Shown: positions 53,072 to 62,252 of the stretch, one piece after another
How positions within the stretch are numbered: position 1 is the stretch's first letter
Layout of the letters: each line of letters opens with the position of its first letter
From: Bradyrhizobium cajani
GTDB taxonomy: Bacteria > Pseudomonadota > Alphaproteobacteria > Rhizobiales > Xanthobacteraceae
Direction: 5' to 3'
Length of the DNA: 64,000 nucleotides
NCBI RefSeq assembly: GCF_009759665.1
Contig: NZ_WQNE01000002.1
Location: 372,001 to 436,000 of the forward strand
Translations under genes and position numbers: made by a program
The notes under the pieces: generated by a model
The model's database searches: none
The model's input: only the letters and a program-made list of their open reading frames with translations
Told to the model about the DNA's origin: nothing

Positions 53072-53887
53072 TTACCGGCCGTACTTGCTGAGGAAGCGGC
53101 GCGCGGTCTGCTTGTACTTCGCCGGGGCCTTGGCTGCCCCGAAGCGCGTGACGCTCTGCATCAGGACCTTGTCCTTGCCAAGCGCGGCGTCATCGCCGAA
53201 TTGTTCCAGCGCAGTCAAGCTGGTGGCCTTGATGTCCGAGTAGTCTTTTTTGTCCTTCAGTATCTTGAGCGCCTGCTGTTGCAGCTTTTCCGGGTTCAAC
53301 GAATGCAATGCGGAGGCTGCGAGCTGCCGGTTCTCGCGCAACTCCTTCTTGTCGCGGAGCACCTTCTCGAACAGCGGCGCCGATCTGGCGTCGGCCGCGA
53401 GCAGACGCAACGCCTCGCGCTTCGCCTCCTTGTTCGGCGGCTTCTTCACGATCGCTCGTGCGGCCGCGTAGGCTTCCGCGTGCACATCATTGCCGAGAAG
53501 CTGAAGCGCCTTCTCCGGCGGAAGCAGCGCCTTGGCGGGATCCTTCAGGCCGTTCAGGAGCTTCTTCTGTGCAAACCCGTCCTTGTTGCGCATGAGGATG
53601 CCGAGGGCGCGCCGCCGCAGCTGCTCGTGAGAATCTGTCGAGACGTCCCGCAGGGCCGCAATGTAGTCCGCATTCACTGATTCGAAGTTGGCGACGCTGA
53701 ACGCCGCCGCACCAAGCGATTGCAGCGCCGCCATCCGCACTCCGATCGGCTTGCCGATGTTGCGCAGGAGTTTCAACAGGCGCCGCACATCGTCGGTGTT
53801 CTCCGCCACCTGGACGGAGGGCGGCGCGCCGGCTTTTCGCTTTCGGGGCTCGAGCTTCTTTGCAACTTTCCGTTTCGTTGCCATCAT
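53072..53887 (-). CDS. HEAT-repeat protein
   Basis: A 271-residue all-helical protein with a basic Lys/Arg-rich N-terminal tail (1-22) and about six HEAT-like repeats from residue 30 on ('IGVRMAALQSLGAAAF', 'EQLRRRALGILMRNK', 'AEAYAAARAIVKK', 'AKREALRLLAAD', 'ENRQLAASALHSL', 'IKATSLTALEQFG'). ATG 53887 follows GGGAGATGAG. No export signal. It is the middle gene of the tyrosinase operon, 24 bp after the tyrosinase stop. HEAT proteins act as scaffolds; a role in assembling or chaperoning the copper enzyme is inferred from position. Confidence 0.85.
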   Translation of the reverse strand: MMATKRKVAKKLEPRKRKAGAPPSVQVAENTDDVRRLLKLLRNIGKPIGVRMAALQSLGAAAFSVANFESVNADYIAALRDVSTDSHEQLRRRALGILMRNKDGFAQKKLLNGLKDPAKALLPPEKALQLLGNDVHAEAYAAARAIVKKPPNKEAKREALRLLAADARSAPLFEKVLRDKKELRENRQLAASALHSLNPEKLQQQALKILKDKKDYSDIKATSLTALEQFGDDAALGKDKVLMQSVTRFGAAKAPAKYKQTARRFLSKYGR

Positions 53888-53911
53888 CTCATCTCCCGAT
53901 GCCAGAGCGCG

Positions 53912-55141
53912 CTAGATCTGGACGTCGTCATAGCCGAATCCCATGTTGGACCCGGCATTGACGGTGCCGAGATAGTCAATGCAGTCTCGGACACGCGGCT
54001 GCAGGCCCGGTGCTCCGACGCAGAGCGAAGTCGCCAGGGACCCGCCGGGAGCCGTCGGAGGACGGGTGGGGTCGGTGGCACTGGTGATGCCGTTCCAGGG
54101 CCACATGGTGTCGTTCAGTCTGTGGCCCGGCCGGCTGCCCGGCCTGTCGTCAAATGACGACGTGGCTGCCGGGTCGAAACGGCCGTTCTGACGTTGCCAT
54201 TTCGCCCACAGCCGATCGACGTTGCAGTGAAGCAGGAAGAACAGCGGGTCTTTCGCCGCCGTCGGCGGGTCGTGGATGAAGCCGCCGAAGCTCGTATGTG
54301 CGAGCCCGTGCGGGTCACCTTCCATGCTCCGGAACGTCCGGAACTGAGTGCCCAGCGCCAGCGTTTGCGCCTCCTTCATCGGATTGGGGGGCGCCTGCGA
54401 GACCGGAAAGTCGGGCGTGCGGCTAATCCCCGGAGTGCTGTCCGTCTTCCAGAATTCCAGCGGGTTGCCGTTGCGGAATTTCACGGTCCCGTTCGCGTCG
54501 GACTCGCCTAGAAAGTCGCGCGTGAAAACATTCGGCGCGGGTTGATCGAAGCGCCAGTAGGGCAGCGCCACGCTCGGATCGAGCGCCTGAAGCTCGCGCT
54601 CCAGATCGAGCAAATAGGCGCGATGCCAGGGCAGAAAGCCCGGCGCGGCGTGCGCCTGCGACAGGTTTGGAACCTTGTGCATGTTGTTGAAATCCGAGTA
54701 GCGCCCGAGCCCCTGATTGTTGAGCTTGGCGAACGCCGCGATGAATCGATCGCGCTCGGCGTTGGTGAGCTTGGAGGCGTTCTTGCGGATGCGCACCATC
54801 AACCCGACGGATCCGACCAGCGTGTTTCCCACACGCGCCTCGATCTTGACGTCGCCGTTGCTGGTGCTCGGCTGGCCAAATGTCCCGGCCGTGAAGAACG
54901 GAACGGTCGCCCCGCTTGTCGGAACGGTCAGCGTGAGAGTGCTTGCGAACGCTCCGGTCGGGCCGCTGCGGAATCTGACCGCGCCCCCGTTTGCCGCCGA
55001 TACACCGGTGATCTTCACACTAACGGTTGGCGTGTTCGCGCCAGAAGGATTGGTCACACGAATCCGGCACGGAGAAGGCGACCATGTAACAAACCGTGCC
55101 TCGGGAGCGATGCTGTTATTAATCTGCAGTTCGACGTCCAT
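53912..55141 (-). CDS. Tyrosinase-type type-3 copper oxidase
   Basis: A 409-residue dicopper enzyme. The CuA ligands are His155 ('NNMHKV'), His164 ('SQAHAA') and His173 ('LPWHRAYLLDLE'); the CuB ligands are His278 and His282 ('GDPHGLAHTS') and His305 ('LFFLLHCNVDRLWAKW'). Residues 1-120 form a beta-rich, probably Ig-like domain not present in minimal bacterial tyrosinases. There is no Tat or Sec signal. It would oxidise phenols or catechols to quinones. It is the first gene of a three-gene operon with HEAT and HEAT-SCO proteins; the usual caddie protein is absent. Confidence 0.9.
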   Translation of the reverse strand: MDVELQINNSIAPEARFVTWSPSPCRIRVTNPSGANTPTVSVKITGVSAANGGAVRFRSGPTGAFASTLTLTVPTSGATVPFFTAGTFGQPSTSNGDVKIEARVGNTLVGSVGLMVRIRKNASKLTNAERDRFIAAFAKLNNQGLGRYSDFNNMHKVPNLSQAHAAPGFLPWHRAYLLDLERELQALDPSVALPYWRFDQPAPNVFTRDFLGESDANGTVKFRNGNPLEFWKTDSTPGISRTPDFPVSQAPPNPMKEAQTLALGTQFRTFRSMEGDPHGLAHTSFGGFIHDPPTAAKDPLFFLLHCNVDRLWAKWQRQNGRFDPAATSSFDDRPGSRPGHRLNDTMWPWNGITSATDPTRPPTAPGGSLATSLCVGAPGLQPRVRDCIDYLGTVNAGSNMGFGYDDVQI

Positions 55142-55339
55142 AATTATGCCCTCCCAAGTCTGGACGGCCTAAACGGCATTCTCTGCGAGCAATGATTAAG
55201 ATTACAACCAGACTGCGCAAATGGCAATACGCTCAATCGGCACAGGTCAGCTCTCGGGTTGAGACCGAGAGGCCGTACCGACTCCAGGGCTGCTTTCCGA
55301 GGGCAGAGCGGGGCCGACGAAAGTTGGCGAGGGCTCGCC

Positions 55340-57076
55340 TTAGCGCGGCAAGAGATTCGTCTTCGCGAGATCGAGCACCTCGTCGCCGCGGCCGTTCATC
55401 ACGGCGCGCAGGACCCAGAGGCTGAAGCCCTTGATCTGCTCCGGCGTGATGGTCGGCGGCATCGACAATTCCTGCTTGGCGGTGACGACGTCGAGCAGCG
55501 CCGGCCCGTCGTGGGCGAGCATCTCCTGCATCACGCCGGGGAGCTCGCCGGGATCCTCGACGCGCCTCGCGAAGATGCCCATCGCGCGCGCCATCGCCGC
55601 GAAGTCCGGGTTTTCGAGATCGACATTGGTGTCGACGAATCCTGCGGCCTTCATCTCCAGCGCGACGAACCCGAGCACGCCGTTGTTGAAGACGACCACC
55701 TTCACCGGCAGCTTCATCTGCGTCAACGTGATCAGATCGCCCATCAGCATCGTGAACCCGCCGTCGCCCGACAGCGAGATCACCTGACGGCCGGGCTGGG
55801 CGGCCTGCGCGCCGATCGCCTGCGGCATGGCGTTGGCCATCGAGCCGTGCACGAAGGAGCCGATCAGCCGGCGGCGGCCGTTCATGTCGAGATAGCGCGC
55901 GGCCCACACCGTCGGCGTGCCGACATCGGCGGTGAAGACGGCATCGTCGGACGCATGGTCGCTGATGATTTTCGCCAGATATTGCGGATGGATCGGCTTG
56001 CTGCCGGGCGTGCCCCTGGCGAGTGAATCCAGACCTTCGCGGGCCTTCTTGTAGTGCGCGATCGCATCGTCGAGATGCTTGCGCTGGGTCTTGGTCTTCA
56101 GCAGCGGCAGCAGCGCCTCGATCGTCAGCTTGACGTCGCCGACGAGGCCGAGATCGATCCTGCACCGCCGTCCCAGATTTTCCGGGCGGATGTCGATCTG
56201 CGCAACCTGGCAGTCGGTCGGGAAGAACTGCTTGTACGGAAAATCCGTGCCGAGCATCACCAGCGCGTCGCAGGCGTGCATGGCGGCATAACCCGAGGAG
56301 AAGCCGATGAAGCCGGTCATGCCGACGTCGTAGGGATTCTCGTATTCGACATGCTCCTTGCCGCCGAGCGCATGCACGATCGGGCTCTTCAGGGTCTCGG
56401 CAAGCTGCATCAGCGGCGCGTGCGCGCCGGCGCAGCCGCGGCCGCAGAACAGTGTGATGCGTTCGGCACCGTTGAGGAGGTCGGCGAGGGCCTGCACCTC
56501 ATCGGCTTGCGGCACCACCTTCGGCGCCGCCAGCGCGAGCCCGCGCGACGTCGAGATCGCGCGCTTCGGCGGACTGCGGAAGGCGACGTCGCCGGGCATG
56601 GCGACCACGGCGACGCCACGCAGGCCCACCGCCGCGCGGATGGCGTTTTCCAGCACGTAAGGCAGCTGGCTCGCATCCGAGATCAGCTCACAATAATGGC
56701 TGCATTCGCGAAACAGGTTTTGCGGATGGGTTTCCTGGAAATAACCGCCGCCGATTTCGGCCGAGGGGATCTGCGCCGCGATTGCCAGCACGGGAACACG
56801 GCTGCGATGCGCGTCGAACAGGCCGTTGATCAGATGCAGATTGCCGGGACCGCACGAGCCGGCGCACACCGCGAGACTCCCGGTCATCTCGGCTTCGCCG
56901 GCCGCGGCGAACGCCGCAACCTCCTCGTGCCGGACATGGATCCATTCGATGGTGCCGCGGCGCCGCAGCGCCTCGGTGAAACCGTTCAGACTGTCGCCGA
57001 CGATGCCATAGATGCGCTTGACGCCGGCCTGTTCGAGCGTTGCCACGAACAGATCGGCTATGTTGTTGATCGCCAT
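55340..57076 (-). CDS. poxB: Pyruvate oxidase-like ThDP enzyme
   Basis: A 578-residue ThDP/FAD enzyme. ATG 57076 follows GAGGGGGCCGAC; ten more upstream codons are possible but less likely. Glu in '[14 protein letters not shown]' activates ThDP, and '[13 protein letters not shown]...NNGVLGF' is the Mg-ThDP motif. Length and '[10 protein letters not shown]', '[20 protein letters not shown]' match PoxB, which converts pyruvate to acetate and CO2 and passes electrons to ubiquinone at the membrane in stationary phase. The C-terminal '[20 protein letters not shown]' resembles the lipid-binding tail. No operon partner; the dgo genes lie upstream on the same strand. Confidence 0.9.
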   Translation of the reverse strand: MAINNIADLFVATLEQAGVKRIYGIVGDSLNGFTEALRRRGTIEWIHVRHEEVAAFAAAGEAEMTGSLAVCAGSCGPGNLHLINGLFDAHRSRVPVLAIAAQIPSAEIGGGYFQETHPQNLFRECSHYCELISDASQLPYVLENAIRAAVGLRGVAVVAMPGDVAFRSPPKRAISTSRGLALAAPKVVPQADEVQALADLLNGAERITLFCGRGCAGAHAPLMQLAETLKSPIVHALGGKEHVEYENPYDVGMTGFIGFSSGYAAMHACDALVMLGTDFPYKQFFPTDCQVAQIDIRPENLGRRCRIDLGLVGDVKLTIEALLPLLKTKTQRKHLDDAIAHYKKAREGLDSLARGTPGSKPIHPQYLAKIISDHASDDAVFTADVGTPTVWAARYLDMNGRRRLIGSFVHGSMANAMPQAIGAQAAQPGRQVISLSGDGGFTMLMGDLITLTQMKLPVKVVVFNNGVLGFVALEMKAAGFVDTNVDLENPDFAAMARAMGIFARRVEDPGELPGVMQEMLAHDGPALLDVVTAKQELSMPPTITPEQIKGFSLWVLRAVMNGRGDEVLDLAKTNLLPR

Positions 57077-57155
57077 GTCGGCCCCCTCATCTCGCTGGTG
57101 CAGCAAGCTAGGATAACGCGCGACAATGACGGCATCACGGCTTGTTTATTGCGGC

Positions 57156-57788
57156 TCAGTCTTTCGCAATCGCCCGATCGTAGGCTGCGATCGTCGCCTT
57201 TGCACGAGCGGCAACATCTGCCGCCGTCATGCCCGGCTTGTAGAGGCTGGAACCGAGCCCGAACGCCGTCACGCCGCCCTTGATGTATTCCGCAAAATTC
57301 TGGTCGGAAACGCCGCCGACGGCGGCGATCATCACGCCGGCCGGCAGTACGGCGCGGATCGCGGCAATGCCGGACGCACCGAGCACACTCGCCGGAAAGA
57401 ACTTCAGGCTCGACGCACCGGAACGCGCCGCAAGCAGCGCTTCGGTCGGTGAGAACACGCCGGGCATCGTCACCATGCCGTGCTGATGCGCACGCGCCAG
57501 CACCGCTGTGTCGACATTCGGCGAGACCATGAGCTTGCCGCCGACATCATTGAGACGGTCGACGTCTGCCGCCGTCAGCACCGTGCCAGCGCCGATCAGC
57601 ACGCCGGCCGGAGCCAGCTTCACGGCGGCCCCGATCGAGCGGAACGGATCGGGCGAGTTCAAGGGAATCTCGATCGCGGTCATGCCGGCCGCGATCAGCT
57701 CGCCGACGATGGCCTCGGCTTCCTCGGGCTTCACACCACGCAGGATCGCGACCAGGGGCCGCTTCATCGACGGAAAGGGAACGCTCAT
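57156..57788 (-). CDS. dgoA: 2-dehydro-3-deoxy-6-phosphogalactonate aldolase
   Basis: A 210-residue KDPG/KDPGal-type aldolase. ATG 57788 follows AAGGAGTCTCTGG. Catalytic Glu40 ('TAIEIPLNS') and Schiff-base Lys129 ('SSLKFFPAS') are present, and 'IEIPLNSPDP' with Leu-Asn is the form found in DgoA, whereas Eda enzymes have a Thr-Leu-Arg motif. It splits 2-keto-3-deoxy-6-phosphogalactonate to pyruvate and glyceraldehyde 3-phosphate. It starts 13 bp after the dgoK stop, so the two final steps of D-galactonate breakdown are co-transcribed. Confidence 0.92.
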   Translation of the reverse strand: MSVPFPSMKRPLVAILRGVKPEEAEAIVGELIAAGMTAIEIPLNSPDPFRSIGAAVKLAPAGVLIGAGTVLTAADVDRLNDVGGKLMVSPNVDTAVLARAHQHGMVTMPGVFSPTEALLAARSGASSLKFFPASVLGASGIAAIRAVLPAGVMIAAVGGVSDQNFAEYIKGGVTAFGLGSSLYKPGMTAADVAARAKATIAAYDRAIAKD

Positions 57789-57801
57789 CCAGAGACTCCT
57801 T

Positions 57802-58716
57802 CTATTTCGTCCAGATCGCCGCAGCCGCCATCGACAGGCCGCGGCGAACCGCTTCATCGGCATCGATCGGCTTCACGGTGACCGCCAGCGCGTCGAAGGC
57901 GAGCCGATACAGCATCGCCAGCCGTCCCGATGCGATCAGCATGATGCCCGCTTTCGGCACCGCGCCGGAGAGTCCTGCCGCCAGCTCGATGCCGATCAAC
58001 GTGCCCGACAGCGTTTCGCGCGCCGCGGCTGGCGTGCCGCCGAACAGCAGCTGCCGCGACCGCGCGCCGAACAGGAGATTGGCGGCGAAGGCCGGCGCTT
58101 CGTAGGCGGCTTTCACCGCCGTCTGGAAGCTCGCAACATCCTCGGCGTCGTCAGCGCCGGCGACCGCGAGCGACAGGATCGTCTCGCGCGAGACCGCGCT
58201 GAAGAGCTCGCCGGTCATGAAGGTGGAAAAGTGCTCGACCGCCCCATCCTTCACCCGCACCCATTTCGAATGCGTGCCGGGCATGCAGACCACCGCTTCG
58301 CCGGTGGCATCGAGGCCGATCGCGCCGAGCAATTGCGTCTCCTCGCCGCGCATCACGTCCGGCGCTCTTTGGTCGCGTTGCGCGATGCCCGGCAGGATAC
58401 GGATGTCGCGCGCCTGCTCGGGCACAAGCGCAGCCTGTTTCAGGATCGCCGATAACGGCGCCGGTGTGTCGACATAGCCGGCTTCGACCCAGCCGGTCTT
58501 GGCGCCGGCCATGCCACAGACGAGAACCGGCAGATGATCCGGAGCCTCGACCGCAGCAAGGTGCGATTGCAGCACGGTCGCGAACCCGGCCCTGGCCGCA
58601 ACCAGCATGCCCTCGCCACTGCGGCGCTCGGCCAGGATCTGGCCGGCGCGGTCGATCAGCCAGAGGCGGAAGCTGCTGGTGCCCCAATCCACCGCGACAT
58701 AGGCGGGTTCAGTCAT
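57802..58716 (-). CDS. dgoK: 2-dehydro-3-deoxygalactonokinase
   Basis: A 304-residue kinase of the ASKHA fold that phosphorylates 2-keto-3-deoxygalactonate. ATG 58716 gives the family start 'PAYVAVDWGTSSFRLWLID', a phosphate-1 loop; other DgoK landmarks are 'CGMAGAKTGW', 'MRGEETQLLGA' and 'MPGTHSKWV'. The following gene encodes the matching aldolase. Galactonate dehydratase and a transporter are not in the window, so those steps must be encoded elsewhere or upstream intermediates arise from another route. Cytosolic. Confidence 0.92.
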   Translation of the reverse strand: MTEPAYVAVDWGTSSFRLWLIDRAGQILAERRSGEGMLVAARAGFATVLQSHLAAVEAPDHLPVLVCGMAGAKTGWVEAGYVDTPAPLSAILKQAALVPEQARDIRILPGIAQRDQRAPDVMRGEETQLLGAIGLDATGEAVVCMPGTHSKWVRVKDGAVEHFSTFMTGELFSAVSRETILSLAVAGADDAEDVASFQTAVKAAYEAPAFAANLLFGARSRQLLFGGTPAAARETLSGTLIGIELAAGLSGAVPKAGIMLIASGRLAMLYRLAFDALAVTVKPIDADEAVRRGLSMAAAAIWTK

Positions 58717-58952
58717 CTTGACGGGTATCCTCGTCTCACAGCCAAGACACCGTCTCGCGACAATGAGACGGCGCCCTGCAAATCCGCCCCGGGATATCGG
58801 CAATTGCCGCCGCAAACCAGCCTTTTCTCGCGGGTCTGAGGCGCCGCTCGCGCTGGCACACCGCTTGCTGCTAGCGCATCGTTTGCTGAAGCATCCCCAC
58901 TCACGTCCGTGAACCGCGCAACAAGACGCGTCAACATCAGATGAGGAAACCC

Positions 58953-60050
58953 ATGGAGATCGGCTATTTCACGATGCCTTCGCATCCGCCGGAGTGCGGG
59001 TTGAAGGAAGGGAACGACTGGGACTTGCAGGTCATGCGCTGGCTCGACGAGCTCGGCTACCAGGAGGCCTGGGTCGGCGAGCACCACACGGCGCCCTGGG
59101 AACCCAATCCCACCCCGGACCTTTTGATCGCCCAGGCGCTGATGCAGACCAAGCGGCTGCGCATCGGGCCGGGCGGCTTCCTGCTGCCCTATCACCACCC
59201 GGCCGAGCTCGCCAATCGCGTCGCCATGCTCGACCATCTCTCCGAGGGCCGGCTCAATTTCGGCGTCGCGGCCAGCGGCCTGCCGAGCGACTGGGCGATG
59301 TTCAACGTCGACGGCATGAGCGGGCAGAACCGCGACATGACCCGCGAGGCGCTGGAGATCATTCTCAAGCTCTGGACCGAGCCGGCCCCGTTCACCCACA
59401 AGGGCAAGTTCTGGACGGTGACCAAGCCGGACACGATGTTCGATTTCCTGAAACCCCACATCAAGCCGCTCCAGGCGCCGCATCCGCCGATCGGCGTCGC
59501 CGGGCTGTCGAAGAACTCGGACACGCTGAAGCTCGCGGGCGAGCGCGGCTTCATTCCGATGAGCCTCAACCTCAACCCGGCCTATGTCTCCAGCCATTGG
59601 GACTCGGTCGAGATCGGCGCCGCCAAGACCGGCCGCAAACCGAACCGGCAGGACTGGCGGCTGGTGCGCGAAGTGTTCGTCGCCGACACCGACGAAGAGG
59701 CCTGGAAGCTCTCGACCGGCGACATGATGGGCCGGATGATGCACGAATACTTTCTGCCGCTGCTCGGCCATTTCGGCTTCAAGGACTATCTGAAGCACGC
59801 ACCCGACGTCCCCGACAGCGACGTCACCGTGGAATATTGCGCCAAGCGGAACTGGATCGTCGGCTCGCCCTCGACCGTCGCCGAGAAGATCGAGAAGATC
59901 TACGACGAGGTCGGCGGCTTCGGCGTGCTGCTGGTGTTCGGCTTCGACTACAAGCACAAGGCCGAGGCCTGGCGCCACTCGCTCTCGCTGCTCAGCAACG
60001 AGGTGATGCCGCGCCTGAAGCATCTCGGCTCCGCAAAGAAGGCGGCTTGA
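58953..60050 (+). CDS. LLM-class flavin-dependent monooxygenase
   Basis: A 365-residue luciferase-like monooxygenase. ATG 58953 has GAGGAA five bases upstream and is preferred to ATG 58941. The N-terminus 'MEIGYFTMPSHPP' and 'EAWVGEHHTAPWE', 'RIGPGGFLLPYHHPAELA', 'GRLNFGVAASGLPSD' are typical of LLM TIM barrels that use reduced FMN supplied by a separate reductase. A flavin reductase gene follows 58 bp later, past a strong hairpin. Together they form a two-component monooxygenase. Limonene- or alkane-type substrates are possible by family but not established. Confidence 0.9.
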   Translation: MEIGYFTMPSHPPECGLKEGNDWDLQVMRWLDELGYQEAWVGEHHTAPWEPNPTPDLLIAQALMQTKRLRIGPGGFLLPYHHPAELANRVAMLDHLSEGRLNFGVAASGLPSDWAMFNVDGMSGQNRDMTREALEIILKLWTEPAPFTHKGKFWTVTKPDTMFDFLKPHIKPLQAPHPPIGVAGLSKNSDTLKLAGERGFIPMSLNLNPAYVSSHWDSVEIGAAKTGRKPNRQDWRLVREVFVADTDEEAWKLSTGDMMGRMMHEYFLPLLGHFGFKDYLKHAPDVPDSDVTVEYCAKRNWIVGSPSTVAEKIEKIYDEVGGFGVLLVFGFDYKHKAEAWRHSLSLLSNEVMPRLKHLGSAKKAA

Positions 60051-60057
60051 CCCCCGG

Positions 60058-60087
60058 GCGGGTGCGGCGCGATCGTGCCGCACCCGC
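60058..60087 (+). promoter_or_regulatory. Intercistronic hairpin
   Basis: An 11-bp perfect stem (arm GCGGGTGCGGC) with loop GCGATCGT, 7 bases after the monooxygenase stop and 9 bases before the GGAG of the reductase gene. With no T-run it is more likely a processing or stabilising element that lets the monooxygenase be made in excess over the reductase. Confidence 0.55.
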
Positions 60088-60108
60088 TACCGTTACGGAG
60101 ATGTCCGC

Positions 60109-60663
60109 GTGAGCGTCGACGCAAAGGATTTCAAGCAGGCGATGCGCCAATGCGCTGGCGCAGTGGCGCTGGTGACGGTCGGCGCCGAGCACGGCAAGCG
60201 CACGGGGCTCACGGTGACGTCGGCCTGCTCGCTGTCGGACAATCCGCCGTCGCTGATCGTCTGCGTCAACCGCAACGCCAGCGCGCATGCGCGCATCCGC
60301 GAGGAAGGCGCGTTCGCGATCAACTTCCTGCATGAGGATCACGCGCTGCTCGCGCTGACCTTCAGCGGCCAGAAGGGCGTCAACGGCGACGACCGTTTTG
60401 CCTTCGGCCAGTGGACAAGCGGTGTGACCGGCGCGCCGGTATTGATCGATGCAGCTGCCGCCTTCGACTGCGTGCTGGCGCAGGAGTTCGAGACGAAAAC
60501 GCATTCGATCTTCGTCGGCGAAGTGCGCGGCGTGTCGCATCTGGCTTCCGTCGCGCCGCTCGTCTATCTGCGCAGCAACTTCCATACCCCGCAGGAGATG
60601 CGCGAGGCGGTCGCGCTCGGCGACCTCGATGCGCGGCATCTGAGCTGGACGGATTTTTCGTGA
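60109..60663 (+). CDS. Flavin reductase (HpaC-like)
   Basis: A 184-residue flavin reductase of the HpaC/ActVB type, with GTG start 60109 and GGAG 8 bases upstream. Family features are 'MRQCAGAVALVTVG', 'GLTVTSACSLSDNPPSLIVC' (FMN-binding Thr/Ser cluster), 'NFLHEDH' and the C-terminal 'FVGEVRGVSH'. It uses NAD(P)H to reduce FMN, which diffuses to the preceding monooxygenase. The stop is 1 bp from the convergent stop of the flavoenzyme at 60665, so the two transcripts overlap. Confidence 0.92.
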   Translation: MSVDAKDFKQAMRQCAGAVALVTVGAEHGKRTGLTVTSACSLSDNPPSLIVCVNRNASAHARIREEGAFAINFLHEDHALLALTFSGQKGVNGDDRFAFGQWTSGVTGAPVLIDAAAAFDCVLAQEFETKTHSIFVGEVRGVSHLASVAPLVYLRSNFHTPQEMREAVALGDLDARHLSWTDFS

Positions 60664-60664
60664 T

Positions 60665-62089
60665 CTAGAACAGATCATATCCGGGCGTGAGGATGCCGCC
60701 CGGGTCATGACGGCGTCTGGCTTCGCGCAGCAGCGGCCATCTCGGGCCGAAATGGTCCGCCCAATCCTGTGATGACATGGCAAGCGCGCTCACCGGGTAC
60801 AGCATCCCGCCTGCGGCCCGAATGCGATCGTAAATGGCGCGATTCTGCGCGACTTGCCGCTCCGCATTCGCCTTGTCCGCCACCGCAGGGATGCGGATGA
60901 GATTGAACGGGAACACGATGCGTTCGTCGGGCAGCCGAAGCAGAGGCGTGCGGCACCGGTCCGTGAACATCGGGTAGTAGGTGATCCGTCCGAGCGGACC
61001 GAGGTCATCGCCGTTCAGCCCGGCGATGACCTCGCTTGCAATCTCAAGCGCATTGCTGCCGGGCAGATAGGTCAAAAGCCATGGATGCGGATTGAACCAT
61101 TGTCCGTTCGATCGCAAGAGCTTTTCGAGCTTGGCGAATGCGTTGGCGTCGTCGCCAAAGGTCAGGTCGGAGACGGTCTCGCGCTTGTCGGTAAGGCCCG
61201 CAAACAGAACCTTTTCGTCGGGCAACGTGCTGCCGTCGTAGAAGACCCCCGCTTCCAACTGATAACGCCAGCCGCCGGTACCGTCGGGCACGACAGCCCC
61301 CTGCAACTGATCGAAGCGCGACTCGGCCAGGACGCGCCGCTGATCGGCGCTCAATGAAGCAAGATCGGGATAAGACAGCAGATAGCGCCGAACACGTTCG
61401 GGTGCGCGCATGAGCGCAAGCGTCGCTCTGGTGATGATCGCGCATTGCGCAAGACCGGCCCGAACGGCATCGAAGAGTTCGGCGTACGAGGTTGGCGAGC
61501 AGGTCAGCTCCACGCCTTCGCCGGTGACGATGTCGAGCTCCAGAACCTGGTCGGACTGGAGGCCGTGGCGGGACGACGACCCGCCGATCCCGCCGACGGC
61601 GAGCGTGCCGCCGACGGAGAGGCCAAGATAGTTGGTCAGAACCGGCGGGGCGAGCCCTCTGGCCAGGGTTGCGTCGAGCACCGTGTGCCAGGTCGCTCCG
61701 GCGTCGACGACGACACGGTCGGGCTCGATGCGATGGATCGTCGTCAGCGCGCCGAGATCCAGTACGATGCCATCTTCGGCCATGGCCCGGCCGTAGGTCG
61801 CGTGGCCCTGCCCGCGTGCCGCAACCTTCAGCCCTTGTTGCCTGGCCCAGCGCAGGATCTCGGCGACCTCGCCGCTCGTTGCGGGCTTGCAGACAGCCCG
61901 TGGCCGCCTGGAAATGATCTGACCGAAATCGCGTGCGGCCGCCGCGCAGGATTCCGCATCATCCGCAAGCAGGACCTTGGATGGCCGCAGGTCGCCCGCG
62001 CCCGTCGGCGGTCCGGCAAAGCTGGCGGAGGCCAGCGTCGCGGTGACGCTGACGCCCGCATGCAAGAGTGTACGTCGATCAGGAGTCAT
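60665..62089 (-). CDS. Tat-exported FAD-linked oxidase, cytokinin dehydrogenase-like
   Basis: A 474-residue flavoprotein. A Tat signal ('PDRRTLLHAGVSVTATLASA') directs folded export. The FAD-binding PCMH fold includes 'ARGQGHATYG' with His96 at the position of covalent FAD attachment, and 'SVGGTLAVGGIGGSSSRHG', 'LELDIVTGEGVELTCS'. The C-terminal part has 'NPHPWLLTYLPGS' and 'DPGGILTPGYDLF'. Order and wording match plant and Rhodococcus cytokinin dehydrogenases. The residue aligned with the substrate-binding Asp of maize CKX1 is Asn153 ('LTNYLGL'). Degradation of cytokinin or a related amine/alcohol in the periplasm is an inference. Confidence 0.82.
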   Translation of the reverse strand: MTPDRRTLLHAGVSVTATLASASFAGPPTGAGDLRPSKVLLADDAESCAAAARDFGQIISRRPRAVCKPATSGEVAEILRWARQQGLKVAARGQGHATYGRAMAEDGIVLDLGALTTIHRIEPDRVVVDAGATWHTVLDATLARGLAPPVLTNYLGLSVGGTLAVGGIGGSSSRHGLQSDQVLELDIVTGEGVELTCSPTSYAELFDAVRAGLAQCAIITRATLALMRAPERVRRYLLSYPDLASLSADQRRVLAESRFDQLQGAVVPDGTGGWRYQLEAGVFYDGSTLPDEKVLFAGLTDKRETVSDLTFGDDANAFAKLEKLLRSNGQWFNPHPWLLTYLPGSNALEIASEVIAGLNGDDLGPLGRITYYPMFTDRCRTPLLRLPDERIVFPFNLIRIPAVADKANAERQVAQNRAIYDRIRAAGGMLYPVSALAMSSQDWADHFGPRWPLLREARRRHDPGGILTPGYDLF

Positions 62090-62252
62090 GATGCAGTCCT
62101 TTGCGGCGCTGAGCGGATGTGCCCCCGCGCTTCAAGCTGCGATCGACCGCTGGCCGGGACAACCGGCGCGCTGCGGGATAGACACTCCCGCTATCCGGTA
62201 GAATGACGCGTTCCCCAACGCGCCCGCGGAAATGGCGTCATCGGCGTCGATG

